Positions 47,362 to 55,189 of a stretch of 64,000 bases of DNA are shown piece after piece; the stretch's first letter is position 1; the number at the start of each line of letters is the position of its first letter. The DNA comes from Terriglobia bacterium (GTDB taxonomy: Bacteria > Acidobacteriota > Terriglobia > JAIQFV01): positions 300,895-364,894 of the forward strand of contig JAIQFV010000003.1 of NCBI GenBank assembly GCA_020073085.1, given 5' to 3'. The translations under genes were made by a program, and so were the position numbers. The notes under the pieces are model-generated. The model did not search any database and was not told the origin of the DNA. It saw only the letters and a program-made list of their open reading frames with translations.

Positions 47362-47425
47362 GGCTCATCGGGGCTGACCCGGCGAATTGATTTCCGCAAC
47401 AGCCTGCAGAGACCCCAAGTATCTC
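47362..47425. repeat. Dispersed repeat copy (CATCGGGGC-GACCCGGCGA type)
   Basis: The block beginning CATCGGGGCTGACCCGGCGA and ending GCAACAGCC...AGACCCC is repeated with few differences at about 62345-62408. It lies in the spacer upstream of the membrane-protein gene. Confidence 0.65.
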
Positions 47426-47452
47426 TAAGGTCGGGCTCTCGATTCAAACTTG

Positions 47453-48028
47453 CTAACATGTCTTGGAGTACGTTGCCCGCATCTGCTTGGCCCGTTCTCG
47501 CGATGCCGCAGTTGCGCCGAGCAGGTTGTCCTCGGAGCAAGCATAGCTTGATAGCAGCCCGGCGGGGAGTCCTGGCAAGTGTTGGCTGACGGTGAGCCGG
47601 GCGGCCAACCACTGATCGCGCGACGGCACTTTGGAAATGCCCGTCACCACAAAATGCATGGGACCGAGAGACCGCATCTCGCCGGGAGACAAGCTCGCGG
47701 CTACAACCTGAGCCGCGGTGTCATGGCTCATCTGCCAGCCATTTTCGATCGTCTCGCCGAGGCCGAGCGCAATCTGGATATCGCGCGCAACACCCTCCTC
47801 GCCCAGATCCGGGGGAATCGCACTGCGCACCAAGCCGTTCTTGAGCTCCACCAAGATCGAGTCGCCCCGAAGCTCCATCGTGCCCTGGAGACGCATGACG
47901 AATGGATAGGTGCTTCTTGTGGAGTCGAGATCGAACTGGTGCGTCACAGGTCGGGTGGCTGACGCCGACGGCGGAGTGCTCAGCGCCAGCAAAGTTGCAA
48001 TAACGGCAGTCACTCGCTTTAGATACAT
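47453..48028 (-). CDS. Small secreted protein, unknown
   Basis: A 191-residue protein with an obvious signal peptide (about 1-24, LSTPPSASA). The rest is beta-rich without familiar motifs; a single pair of cysteines (near the C-terminus, YACSED and SKTC) could form a disulfide. GAGGAGG is five bases before the ATG. Function unknown. Confidence 0.6.
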   Translation of the reverse strand: MYLKRVTAVIATLLALSTPPSASATRPVTHQFDLDSTRSTYPFVMRLQGTMELRGDSILVELKNGLVRSAIPPDLGEEGVARDIQIALGLGETIENGWQMSHDTAAQVVAASLSPGEMRSLGPMHFVVTGISKVPSRDQWLAARLTVSQHLPGLPAGLLSSYACSEDNLLGATAASRERAKQMRATYSKTC

Positions 48029-48118
48029 TTGGCCTCCTCGGATCTCGACGCGTCTAAAATGGTGCGGTCAGATCCTGGTCATTCATCCTGCGAAGTAAAT
48101 AAAAAGCCCATGGAAGTG

Positions 48119-48544
48119 TCATGTCCCGGTTTCTGATGGGTTCTTGAGAAACGTGATCAACTCGACCGGAGCCCCGTTGTGAACAATCATGGCCGTGCGC
48201 ACTCCATCAGAAGGGGAACCGGGCGGGTAGATCATTTCCTGACCTCGAAGGGCTGCATCAAGATCATCATCCTCAAAGGCAATGTGAGGCACGGTTCTGA
48301 TTATCTCCGGCAAGGGGCTGTCCGGCTCAAATCGCATCCATTCAATGCCATACGGGCTGCGATTAAACCCCGAAACATACATCTTGAACTGTGCAATATA
48401 GGTTTCATTCGCACGAGGAAGAGAGGTAGGTATGCCGATGTGATGATAACGCCACCCGAGTTTGGCTACAACCGCGGGCGGTTCATCGTCACGCCGGTGT
48501 TCCACCAAGTTAGACTCATGCCCAGAGGATAATAAGTCAGCCAT
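48119..48544 (-). CDS. Glyoxalase/VOC-like protein
   Basis: A 141-residue protein with the VOC-type pattern WRYHHIGIPT, VSGFNRSPYGIEWMRFEPDSP, VPHIAFEDDDLDAALRG and NGAPVELITFL, giving two beta-alpha-beta-beta-beta units with potential metal ligands His and Glu. Substrate unknown. The start has GGAGA in front. It lies between the secreted protein and the MITE/merR remnant. Confidence 0.7.
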   Translation of the reverse strand: MADLLSSGHESNLVEHRRDDEPPAVVAKLGWRYHHIGIPTSLPRANETYIAQFKMYVSGFNRSPYGIEWMRFEPDSPLPEIIRTVPHIAFEDDDLDAALRGQEMIYPPGSPSDGVRTAMIVHNGAPVELITFLKNPSETGT

Positions 48545-48592
48545 TCAAGTCTCCTGCAACGCAAACGACATAGGGACAGAGCATAGGGTAGA

Positions 48593-48740
48593 GGGGGTCA
48601 GACCGGGACACTGGACAATGCGAGCGTTACTTATGTGAAAATGGGCGCATCATCCAGCTCTCTGCCATTCTCACAGAACAGAGCTTAAATGTCCATTGTT
48701 CCGGGGATCTCCAATTGTCCAGATGTCCCGATCTGCCCCC
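48593..48740. mobile_element. Divergent MITE copy with GGGGGTCAGACCGGGAC end
   Basis: Left end GGGGGTCAGACCGGGACACT (48593 onward) and right end TTGTCCAGATGTCCCGATCT then GCCCCC are imperfect inverted repeats of the same kind as the 116-bp copies at 50947 and 59102, but the interior is different and longer (about 148 bp in all). Confidence 0.6.
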
Positions 48741-48754
48741 TTCATTTTTTTTGC

Positions 48755-48786
48755 TTGACCCTGGAATCGATTCCAGGGTGTAAGCT
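48755..48786 (+). promoter_or_regulatory. MerR-type promoter/operator
   Basis: TTGACC (48755-48760), a 20-base spacer CTGGAATCGATTCCAGGGTG, then TAAGCT (48781-48786). The dyad ACCCTGGAATC/GATTCCAGGGT sits between -35 and -10, and the overlong spacer is the hallmark of promoters distorted by MerR-family activators. It drives the merR remnant directly below. Confidence 0.7.
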
Positions 48787-48806
48787 CAAATCGAGAGGAG
48801 ACCTCG

Positions 48807-48893
48807 ATGCCCTCCGGGGAACTAGCCCGTCTCCCTGGCGTCAGCACTGACACCTTATAATATGACGACAGATTCGGGCTGCTGCCGCGAGAG
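48807..48893 (+). pseudogene. MerR-family regulator, N-terminal remnant
   Basis: From ATG 48807 (GAGAGGAG upstream) the codons read MPSGELARLPGVSTDTL, then a TAA stop at 48858-48860, then YDDRFGLLPRE. This is the MerR winged-helix start (xGELAxxxGVSTDTLRYYERxGLLPR) with the first Arg of RYYER turned to stop. Beyond this there is no recognisable effector domain in frame; a Cys-containing stretch (TGCECYAPNC) in another frame at about 48950 could be a remnant of a metal-binding end, but that is weak. Confidence 0.7.
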
Positions 48894-48998
48894 TTTGCGC
48901 AGGTGGGCGTACTTTCCCCTCTCACCAAGAGAACCGGAAGGGAAGACAGGCTGTGAATGCTATGCCCCCAACTGCCTCTTCTTCGGGAGGTCCTGAAC

Positions 48999-50180
48999 AT
49001 GCGTAAGACAAAAGCAATTTTGAACAGCGCTATCGTCCTCTACTTTGTCATCTGCTTTGAAATCCTGATCATGATCAGCCCCTTCGCCGGCTTCTTCTAT
49101 TCGGCGTTTAATCCGATTCTCCTGGGATTATCGAAATACCGGGCGACGAAGTGGCTCAGTTCTTTCTTCTTCACTCATATGGTTGTGCCACCCAATGGGC
49201 CACTCAAAGCCGTGCGCGTGATGGGTTCGGTGTTGTTTCTGCTTGGCATCGTCATCTTCTTGGTTTGTGCCATCCAGGTGTATTCGAACAAGTTTCTTAA
49301 GAGAGGCGCTGTTCTGAAAGGGCTGTATCGCTGGATCAGGCATCCCCAGTACTTGGCTCTCTCCATTGCCGGCGCCGGCCTTGCCATTCTTTGGCCCAGG
49401 TTCATCGTTGTTGTTTTGTGGCTCGTGATGGTTTTGGTCTACTACGCGTTGTCCAAAGACGAGGAGCGGCGAATGGTGGGGCAGTACCCGGAGACCTACC
49501 GCGAATACATGGAGCGAACGGGAACGTTTCTGCCGAAACGGCTTGAGGTTTCCATCGCCTTCCCAACGGTCGCGGGCAAAGCGACACTGTTTGTCATTAT
49601 TGCAATCTGCGCCATCGGAGGGGCCTTTCTCCTGCGGCAGTACACGGTGAGGCATCTCCCTCTTTGGAGAGGCTCGAACGTGGTTGCCCTGGCGGTACTG
49701 CCCGAAGATGAGCCGATGATCGAGCACCGGATGGCGGAGATCCTCAAGGTGGACGCAGTTCGATCCCGACTGAAGGAGAACGAGTCATACCTTGCCTATT
49801 TCCTGCCGACCAACTACGTCATGCAGGGACTGATCGCCGACACGGGGGGCGATTGGCAGCTCTACAAACGCCATCACTCCATCGGCAGGTTTACCGATTG
49901 GGTGTTTCATCCCTTTGGCCACCTGGGAGGGGCACAACATTCCGTTTTCGACCCGGCACTTAATTCAGAGCACAGCATGGCGGCTCGTTCGGTGAGGCGA
50001 TTGATTTTCCTTAAGGTGTCCGGCGTCGTTGTCACCGAGTCAGCCGATGCGTTTGCGGTGAATGCCGTTCGGACGCCCGATTTCATGGTCGATCTGGATG
50101 TCCACAGCCTCAAGGTCCTCGATGCCAAAACTCTCCCCGTCGAGACCGCTTGGGGGAAGGTGCCCACCCCTGCATTCTGA
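48999..50180 (+). CDS. ICMT/phospholipid-methyltransferase-like membrane protein with C-terminal extension
   Basis: A 393-residue protein. Helices at about 5-27, 65-90, 110-140 and 190-210. GLYRWIRHPQYLALSIAGAG and YYALSKDEERRMVGQYPETYREYMERTG are the SAM-binding and C-terminal motifs of isoprenylcysteine/phospholipid methyltransferase-like proteins. The last 180 residues (from about 215) are a separate soluble part without a recognised family. Start at 48999 has GGGAGG. It follows the dead merR gene. A second ICMT-like gene is at 50389. Confidence 0.72.
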   Translation: MRKTKAILNSAIVLYFVICFEILIMISPFAGFFYSAFNPILLGLSKYRATKWLSSFFFTHMVVPPNGPLKAVRVMGSVLFLLGIVIFLVCAIQVYSNKFLKRGAVLKGLYRWIRHPQYLALSIAGAGLAILWPRFIVVVLWLVMVLVYYALSKDEERRMVGQYPETYREYMERTGTFLPKRLEVSIAFPTVAGKATLFVIIAICAIGGAFLLRQYTVRHLPLWRGSNVVALAVLPEDEPMIEHRMAEILKVDAVRSRLKENESYLAYFLPTNYVMQGLIADTGGDWQLYKRHHSIGRFTDWVFHPFGHLGGAQHSVFDPALNSEHSMAARSVRRLIFLKVSGVVVTESADAFAVNAVRTPDFMVDLDVHSLKVLDAKTLPVETAWGKVPTPAF

Positions 50181-50211
50181 TATTCGTAATTGACGGTGAC
50201 CACGGGGAGGA

Positions 50212-50285
50212 TGGAGAGGGTCAAATCGGAACGATGGACAAACAGAGATCGCTGCGACAATGCCTGTCAATTTGGGACGGGTGAC
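50212..50285. repeat. Degenerate MITE-like half copy
   Basis: AGGGTCAAATCGGAACGATG followed by GACAAACAGAGATCGCTG lines up with the left part of the 50947 copy, with several differences; the right part is decayed (TTTGGGACGGGTGAC). It lies downstream of the 48999 gene. Confidence 0.45.
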
Positions 50286-50388
50286 TATGTCACAAATCAG
50301 GGCAAGTAATGCACCTTCGGCTATGCAATGCTCAGTGGTTCAATGTTACAGTCCGGCCCTGGTTATTCGTTAGGCTGCGCCCCAGCAA

Positions 50389-50970
50389 TCAGAAAACGAA
50401 AGGGATAAAGAGCCGGGTGCGAGCCATGTAGTCGCGATAAGCTTGGCCGAACTGACGGATCGTCGCCACCTCTTCAGCTTTTGCTGTGGCGATGAGAGCC
50501 ACGGTCGCTACGCTGACCAGTATTAAGGTCGATGGAGTGACGGCTTTGAGGAGGGTGCCCCACGCAAGGAACAGAAGCGACGCATAGAGCGGGTGCCGGA
50601 TGTAGCGGTAAGGACCAGTCGTGACGAGGTTGGTAGTCATGAAGTCAGCGGAGCCTTGACTGACCGGTTGACCTAGACGACGCAGCGTCAGAGATCCCGA
50701 GATGACCGTGACCACTGAGGTCAGAAGCAACAGCCAGGACACCAGCTGCCGGGCTGTAAGGGGATGAGCGAACCACTCCGGAGCATTGAGGACGATCAAG
50801 GCGAGGATCGATTCCACCGCGAAGAAGCGATAGAAGCCGAACGATACCGGTCTGAGCAGGGAACGCCTCGAGATCCAGAGCACTGGGATCGATCCGACTG
50901 CAATAAGGACTGCTGAGAGCATCGGGGTTATCAGAACTCTCTTGGTGAATATGGGGTCGGATCGGGACAA
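50389..50970 (-). CDS. Isoprenylcysteine methyltransferase-like membrane protein
   Basis: A 193-residue protein with about five helices and the ICMT core GPYRYIRHPLYASLLFLAWG, then KAEEVATIRQFGQAYRDYMARTRLFIPF at the end. It should methylate an unknown lipid or cysteine. The first eight residues are encoded inside a MITE whose border is at 50947; a conventional start at Met17 (50922) is possible. So the natural N-terminus may have been replaced by the insertion. It reads toward the 48999 gene of similar type. Confidence 0.72.
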   Translation of the reverse strand: MSRSDPIFTKRVLITPMLSAVLIAVGSIPVLWISRRSLLRPVSFGFYRFFAVESILALIVLNAPEWFAHPLTARQLVSWLLLLTSVVTVISGSLTLRRLGQPVSQGSADFMTTNLVTTGPYRYIRHPLYASLLFLAWGTLLKAVTPSTLILVSVATVALIATAKAEEVATIRQFGQAYRDYMARTRLFIPFVF

Positions 50971-51062
50971 ATGGACAAATGAAAATCGCTGGGATCAGAT
51001 CTGCACCTTTATGAGTCAGTAAACTTGCAATTGTCCAATTGTCCCGAGCTGACGCCATCCAT
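50947..51062. mobile_element. 116-bp palindromic MITE-like element (copy A)
   Basis: Left end GAATATGGGGTCGGATCGGG then ACAAATGGACAAATG; right end TTGCAATTGTCCAATTGTCC then CGAGCTGACGCCAT. The ends are inverted repeats of about 30 bases with mismatches, and the interior contains GCTGGGATCAGATC. The same length and interior (TATGAGTCAGTAAACTTGCA here) recur in copy B at 59102. No coding capacity. Confidence 0.72.
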
Positions 51063-51075
51063 TTCCGAGCGCACG

Positions 51076-53793
51076 TCATTCACTGCGCAGAGCCTGGGTG
51101 GGATCGACGCGCGTGGCGCGTCGGGCGGGCCAGTAGCAACCCGCGATCGCGGCAGCGGCCAGGGCAACTCCCGATGTCAGCATTGCCAGGGGATCACTCG
51201 GGCTCACGCCGTAGAGCAGTGCCGTCAGCAGCCGCATCAGGGCCAAAGCGCCCACCACGCCGAGGCCCACGCCCACCGCAACAATCAACATCCCATCGCC
51301 GATCACAAGTCGGTAAAGATCGCGCGGCTTCGCCCCGAGCGCGATGCGGACGCCCATCTCATGGGTCCGCCGGCTGACCGAGTGAATCATGACACTATAG
51401 ACGCCGACCGCGGCGATCAGGAGTGCCAGCGCCGCAAACAATCCCAGGAGCACCACGCTAAATCTTCTGAAGGAGACTGACTTGGCGAGGCGCTCCTCCA
51501 TCGGCGCGAGGTTCGAGACCGCCTGATCGGGATCAATGCCGAAAACCTGGGCCTTCACAGCCCCGGCCAACGCCCGCGGATCGGAGCGCGTTTTGACAAC
51601 GACGGTCATGTCGCTCAAAGGCATCTGGGGATAGGGGAGATAGAGGTGCGGCCCGGCGTCAACATCGAGCGCCGTCTGGTGGACACCTCCGACGACACCC
51701 ACAATCCGACGCCACACACGGGGCCCAAAACTCGGCATGACCTGTTTCCCGAGTGGATTCTCACGCGCAAAGTCCCGTCTCACGAGTGTCTCGTCGATCA
51801 CGACCACCAGCGGAGAGCCCGAGCTGTCGTGGGAATCGAAATCCCTTCCGGCGCGCAATGGAATCCCCATCGTCTGAAAGTACCCCGGGGTGACCCAGCG
51901 GACATAGACGCGGTCCGACGGCCCCGTGACTTCGGCGGTTCGGCCCTCGATCGAGTATCCGAAGCGCAGGAAACCGATCCCACCGGCGAGAGGAGCGGGA
52001 AAGACTCCGGCCGCAGAGTAGACGTCGGGGATGGTCTGGAGCCGTCGCAGGAGGTCGTCGAAGAATTCCGCCTGGAGCGACGAGGCCTGGTATTTCGAGG
52101 AGGGCAGGGTGATGTCCATCGTCAAAACGTTCTCTGCCTCAAAGCCCGGATTCACATGGGTGAGTTTCAAGAAGCTATGGATCAGCAAGCCCGCGCCGTT
52201 CAGCAAAATCACGGCGAGCGCCACCTCCGCCATCAGGAGGGCTCGACGCAGCTTCGATGCCCGCCCCGCCTCACCCGCATGCCGCCCGCTCTGCTTCAGC
52301 TCCGAATTCATGTCCAGGGAGAGGGCATGGATGGCGGGCGCAAGGCCGAAGAGCAGTCCTGTGAGGAGGGTGGCCAGCAGGGTAAAGGCCAGCACGGTGA
52401 GATCAATTCCGATGTCGGAGGAGCGCGGCAGGTTTTCGGGTTTCAGCTTCAAAAGCAAGCGGATCCCCCATGTACCCAGGAAGACCCCCAGCGACCCGGA
52501 GAGGACCGAGAGGAAGAGGCTTTCGGTCAGGAGTTGCCGGCAGATGCGCCCCCGGTTTGCGCCCATCGCGGCGCGCACCGCAATTTCCTTCTGGCGAGAG
52601 ATCGCGCGGGCCAGCAGCAGGTTGGCGACGTTTGCACAGGCGATCAGCAGAAACAGGCCCACGGTGCCCAGCAGAATGAGGAGGGAGGGGCGGACTTCCC
52701 CGGTGACCTGCTCCTCAAGGGTGATCACCGTCGCCCCCCAATCCTTGTTTGTCTTTGGATACTCGCCGGCCAGATGGGCTGCGATGGCGTCCATTTCCGC
52801 TTGTGCCTCGGCCTGCGTGATGCCGTGTTTCAGCCGGGCGAGGACCTGCAGCCGATTGGCGGCACGGCTTTCACGAAGATCGCCGAAATCCGATGCCGCC
52901 CAAATTTGAATGCCATCGACAAGGAATGATTCTTCGCGCGGCATCACACCGACCACGACCTGAGGGTGGCCGTTCAACGTAATGCTGCGCCCGAGGACTG
53001 CAGGGTCTCCTCCAAACCGCCTCTGCCAGAGTCCATAGCTGAGAATAACGGCCTGGGCGCCGCCCATCCGGCCCTCGTCGCCAAGGAAGACTCTTCCGAT
53101 TGCGGGCCCGATGCCCAGGACTGAAAACAGGTTGGGCGAGACGATGACTCCGGGCAGTCTCTCCGGTTCACCCAGGCCCGTCAGGGTAAAGTCCTCGCCT
53201 GTAAATGCAGCCATGTCTTCGAAGGCGCGGTTACGGTTCTTCCAGTCGAGGAAATTGGGCGCCGACACCTGGTTCCGCGGTATGCCTTTCGGGTTCTTTG
53301 CCCACACCATCATGAGCTGGCCCGGATCGCGATAGGGAAGCGGCTTCAAAAGGACGCCATTGACCACGCTGAAAATGGCGATATTGGCGGCAATACCGAG
53401 CGCGAGAATGGAGATGGCGACCGCGGCGAGTCCCGGGGCCTTGATCATCAAACGTACTGCATAACGGAGGTCCTGGATGAAGTCTCTCACCTTGCTGCCG
53501 CTCGCGGATGTTCCAAGCGGCGCATTCCGTTCGGCGGCCCTCGAGGCCTGCGCCACCGTCCCGACGAGCGAAGTCCGAACGGCGCGCGTGATATCGCGAT
53601 CCAGGAGGTTCTGGTCACCCAGTTCCTCGAGGGCCGCGGCCATGGCCTCCTGCTCGTCGGCCCCCGCAGCCTTGGCGGCGGCCCAGGACTCCTCGAGGTC
53701 ACGGGCAAGTTCCTCGATGACCTCCGCCTCCCGCTCGGGGGGAAGCGCGAGCAGGGCCAGCCGTGCGCGGAGAATCTTCTGCCAATCAGGCAT
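51076..53793 (-). CDS. ADOP-type ABC transporter permease (MacB/FtsX duplicated)
   Basis: A 905-residue permease. Residues 1-90 are the ADOP prefix (LPPEREAEVIEELARDLEESWAAAK). Two MacB-like halves follow, each with an N-terminal helix (near 120 and 505), a periplasmic loop, and an FtsX three-helix region (LLIACANVANLLLARAISRQKEIAVRAAMGA at about 385-415; VYSVMIHSVSRRTHEMGVRIALGAKP near 810). Such duplicated permeases are a hallmark of Acidobacteriota and are usually next to a PadR repressor, which here overlaps its start by eight bases. No ATPase is adjacent. Substrate unknown. Confidence 0.92.
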   Translation of the reverse strand: MPDWQKILRARLALLALPPEREAEVIEELARDLEESWAAAKAAGADEQEAMAAALEELGDQNLLDRDITRAVRTSLVGTVAQASRAAERNAPLGTSASGSKVRDFIQDLRYAVRLMIKAPGLAAVAISILALGIAANIAIFSVVNGVLLKPLPYRDPGQLMMVWAKNPKGIPRNQVSAPNFLDWKNRNRAFEDMAAFTGEDFTLTGLGEPERLPGVIVSPNLFSVLGIGPAIGRVFLGDEGRMGGAQAVILSYGLWQRRFGGDPAVLGRSITLNGHPQVVVGVMPREESFLVDGIQIWAASDFGDLRESRAANRLQVLARLKHGITQAEAQAEMDAIAAHLAGEYPKTNKDWGATVITLEEQVTGEVRPSLLILLGTVGLFLLIACANVANLLLARAISRQKEIAVRAAMGANRGRICRQLLTESLFLSVLSGSLGVFLGTWGIRLLLKLKPENLPRSSDIGIDLTVLAFTLLATLLTGLLFGLAPAIHALSLDMNSELKQSGRHAGEAGRASKLRRALLMAEVALAVILLNGAGLLIHSFLKLTHVNPGFEAENVLTMDITLPSSKYQASSLQAEFFDDLLRRLQTIPDVYSAAGVFPAPLAGGIGFLRFGYSIEGRTAEVTGPSDRVYVRWVTPGYFQTMGIPLRAGRDFDSHDSSGSPLVVVIDETLVRRDFARENPLGKQVMPSFGPRVWRRIVGVVGGVHQTALDVDAGPHLYLPYPQMPLSDMTVVVKTRSDPRALAGAVKAQVFGIDPDQAVSNLAPMEERLAKSVSFRRFSVVLLGLFAALALLIAAVGVYSVMIHSVSRRTHEMGVRIALGAKPRDLYRLVIGDGMLIVAVGVGLGVVGALALMRLLTALLYGVSPSDPLAMLTSGVALAAAAIAGCYWPARRATRVDPTQALRSE

Positions 53794-54133
53794 GCTTCAA
53801 CCTCGTGACGCGATTGATGGCCGCTGCGAATTGCTGCCAGATGCCCCGCTGCGCGGCCAGCACCTTGCGCCCGGCCGGAGTAATCCCATAGAAGCGTCGC
53901 CGGCGCTCTCCCGCCTTTTCAACCCAGCGTCCCTGGATCAGGCCGCGGGATTCCAGGCGGTATAAAACAGGATAGAGGGAACCGACGTGGAGGCACAGGA
54001 CGTCGCCGGAACGCGCCGCGATCAACTTGCGGATTTCATAGCCGTGTCGCCGTCGCTCTTCGAGCAACGAAAGCGTGAGAAGTTCGGTGCTCCCTTTCTT
54101 GAGTTCCCGCTTCAGCATAGATGTGTATGTCAT
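53786..54133 (-). CDS. PadR-family transcriptional repressor
   Basis: A 115-residue winged-helix protein: LLTLSLLEERRRHGYEIRKLI, LCLHVGSLYPVLYRLESRGLIQGRWVEKAGERRRRFYGITPAGRKVL. It overlaps the start of the ADOP permease gene by eight bases, so the two are cotranscribed and translationally coupled. It most likely represses its own operon in response to a small molecule. A second in-frame Met is at 54118. Confidence 0.92.
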   Translation of the reverse strand: MTYTSMLKRELKKGSTELLTLSLLEERRRHGYEIRKLIAARSGDVLCLHVGSLYPVLYRLESRGLIQGRWVEKAGERRRRFYGITPAGRKVLAAQRGIWQQFAAAINRVTRLKHA

Positions 54134-54152
54134 ATGTCGTAATAACGTATAT
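54132..54152. promoter_or_regulatory. Candidate PadR operator
   Basis: ATATGTCGT (54132-54140) and ACGTATAT (54145-54152) form an imperfect palindrome around the padR start. PadR operators are AT-rich palindromes of this size, so autoregulation is plausible but untested. Confidence 0.45.
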
Positions 54153-54256
54153 CATGCTGACGCTGATGCGGTCAACCGGGCAAACCAACAATTCGGGTCA
54201 AGTCCGAATTCTCAATTGTGGTATTTATGGAGGAGAAGAATTGAAAATTTAGACCT

Positions 54257-54274
54257 GAATGGCGCTTAGTTAAG
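54257..54274. repeat. Solo IS terminal sequence
   Basis: GAATGGCGCTTAGTTAAG differs by one base from the left end of the IS at 59211 (GAATGGCGCTTAGATAAG) and by two from the right end. No transposase is near it, so it is a leftover or a solo end. It is preceded by GACCT, partly like the target sequence GGATCTGACCC. Confidence 0.7.
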
Positions 54275-54324
54275 AAATTGAGATGGAGATTGATCCGCTT
54301 CCCCGAAGGGGAAGTCTTCAATAG

Positions 54325-54357
54325 CCCAGGGTTGGCCGCCTTGCGGCCTACCCTGGG
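54325..54357. repeat. CCCAGGGTT-type hairpin
   Basis: CCCAGGGTTGGCCGC pairs with GCGGCCTACCCTGGG across CTT. The same repeat is at 13375-13545 in an inverted pair. Confidence 0.75.
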
Positions 54358-54389
54358 TGGGGATCGCCCCAAGAGAGGAAGGAACTCTG

Positions 54390-54850
54390 AAGGCGGGTGG
54401 CGGGTGGCGGGTGGCGCATACCCCGATCTATCGGGGTGTGCGGTGAAGAGTCGATTCGCTCTAGCCTCGTGACGAGCCGTCCCTCAAAGAAGGCCGCATC
54501 CCGCGCGGCGGGACCATGAGCGCATGTGTGCGCCACCCCGCCCCCCAAGATAATACCCCCGACGGAAGTCGGGGGATCGTTCCGGTTCAGCCTACTGAGC
54601 CTTCCAGTTCTCGGATTAAATCCCCCCAACGGTAGTTGGGGGATCCTTCAAGTCCCACCTCTGTCACAGGAATCCAGAACTTGTTTTTCTAGATTCCCTG
54701 CCTGGGAGCGGGAGACTTGACTCTCGTCTTCGCGAAAGGCTGGATTTGAACAATCCCCCACCTTCCGGTGGGGGGATTTGAGTGTCGAGGAGGGGCTGTC
54801 GGTAGGCTGGGACTGAAGAATCCCCCACCTTCCGGTGGGGGGATTAGGTT
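54390..54850. repeat. Array of REP-like hairpins
   Basis: Begins with tandem GGGTGGC units leading into GGGTGGCGCATACCCCG (54399-54427); a reverse copy CGCATGTGTGCGCCACCCCG is at 54521-54540. Four further hairpins follow at 54556, 54623, 54755 and 54822, each with CCCCC and GGGGG arms around a variable four-base tip (for example CCCCCACC-TTCC-GGTGGGGG). Confidence 0.72.
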
Positions 54851-55189
54851 TGGTAGCCGGGATCCCGTTCTTTGGGATCCCGGGCTCTTTCCTGCAGGCC
54901 GCACGGTCCGCCCGGATCCAACGCCGCGCGTATGTCACGGGACGACCCATCGAATTCGTTCCGAACGAGTGGATCGTCCAAGCATGGCGGGCAGCTGGGA
55001 TCCGGGCGTATACTCGATTGCGAGATTCGGACTCGTCGGGCATGGCGCCGGGAGCAGGATCGGCTAGGACGAAGCGGCCAACGGGGACAATATTGAGGGC
55101 GAAAAGGCCCGTTTAGGCCCTAAAAACACCCGGTTTTTGAAATTATCCTCTCTTCTTAAAACAACTTAGCTTGGTCCGACCCCCTCATG

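Larger units (their letters stand above)
48545..48998. other. Gene-free interval containing MITE, MerR-type promoter and merR remnant
   Basis: The 454 bases before the ICMT-like gene contain, in order, a divergent MITE copy (48593-48740), a MerR-type promoter (48755-48786) and the beginning of a merR gene broken by a stop codon (48807-48893). Details are in those entries. Confidence 0.7.
54153..55189. other. Gene-free, repeat-rich interval
   Basis: About 1 kb between padR and a small secreted-protein gene. It contains a solo IS end (54257), a CCCAGGGTT hairpin (54325), a pair of REP-like hairpins (54390-54540), four CCCCC-hairpins (54556-54841), and a GGGATCCC hairpin near 54866. Frames rich in NPPT/GGWGI-like strings only read through these repeats. 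Confidence 0.65.

Noticed and set aside
51646..52929. 427-codon plus-strand frame over the first ADOP permease
   Set aside because: Antisense to a well-supported permease.
54556..54841. Possible CRISPR array
   Set aside because: Repeats are hairpins with irregular spacing and unequal spacers; no cas gene in the window.
54348..55043. Frames rich in NPPT/GGI-like strings
   Set aside because: Translate the CCCCC/GGGGG hairpin array only.
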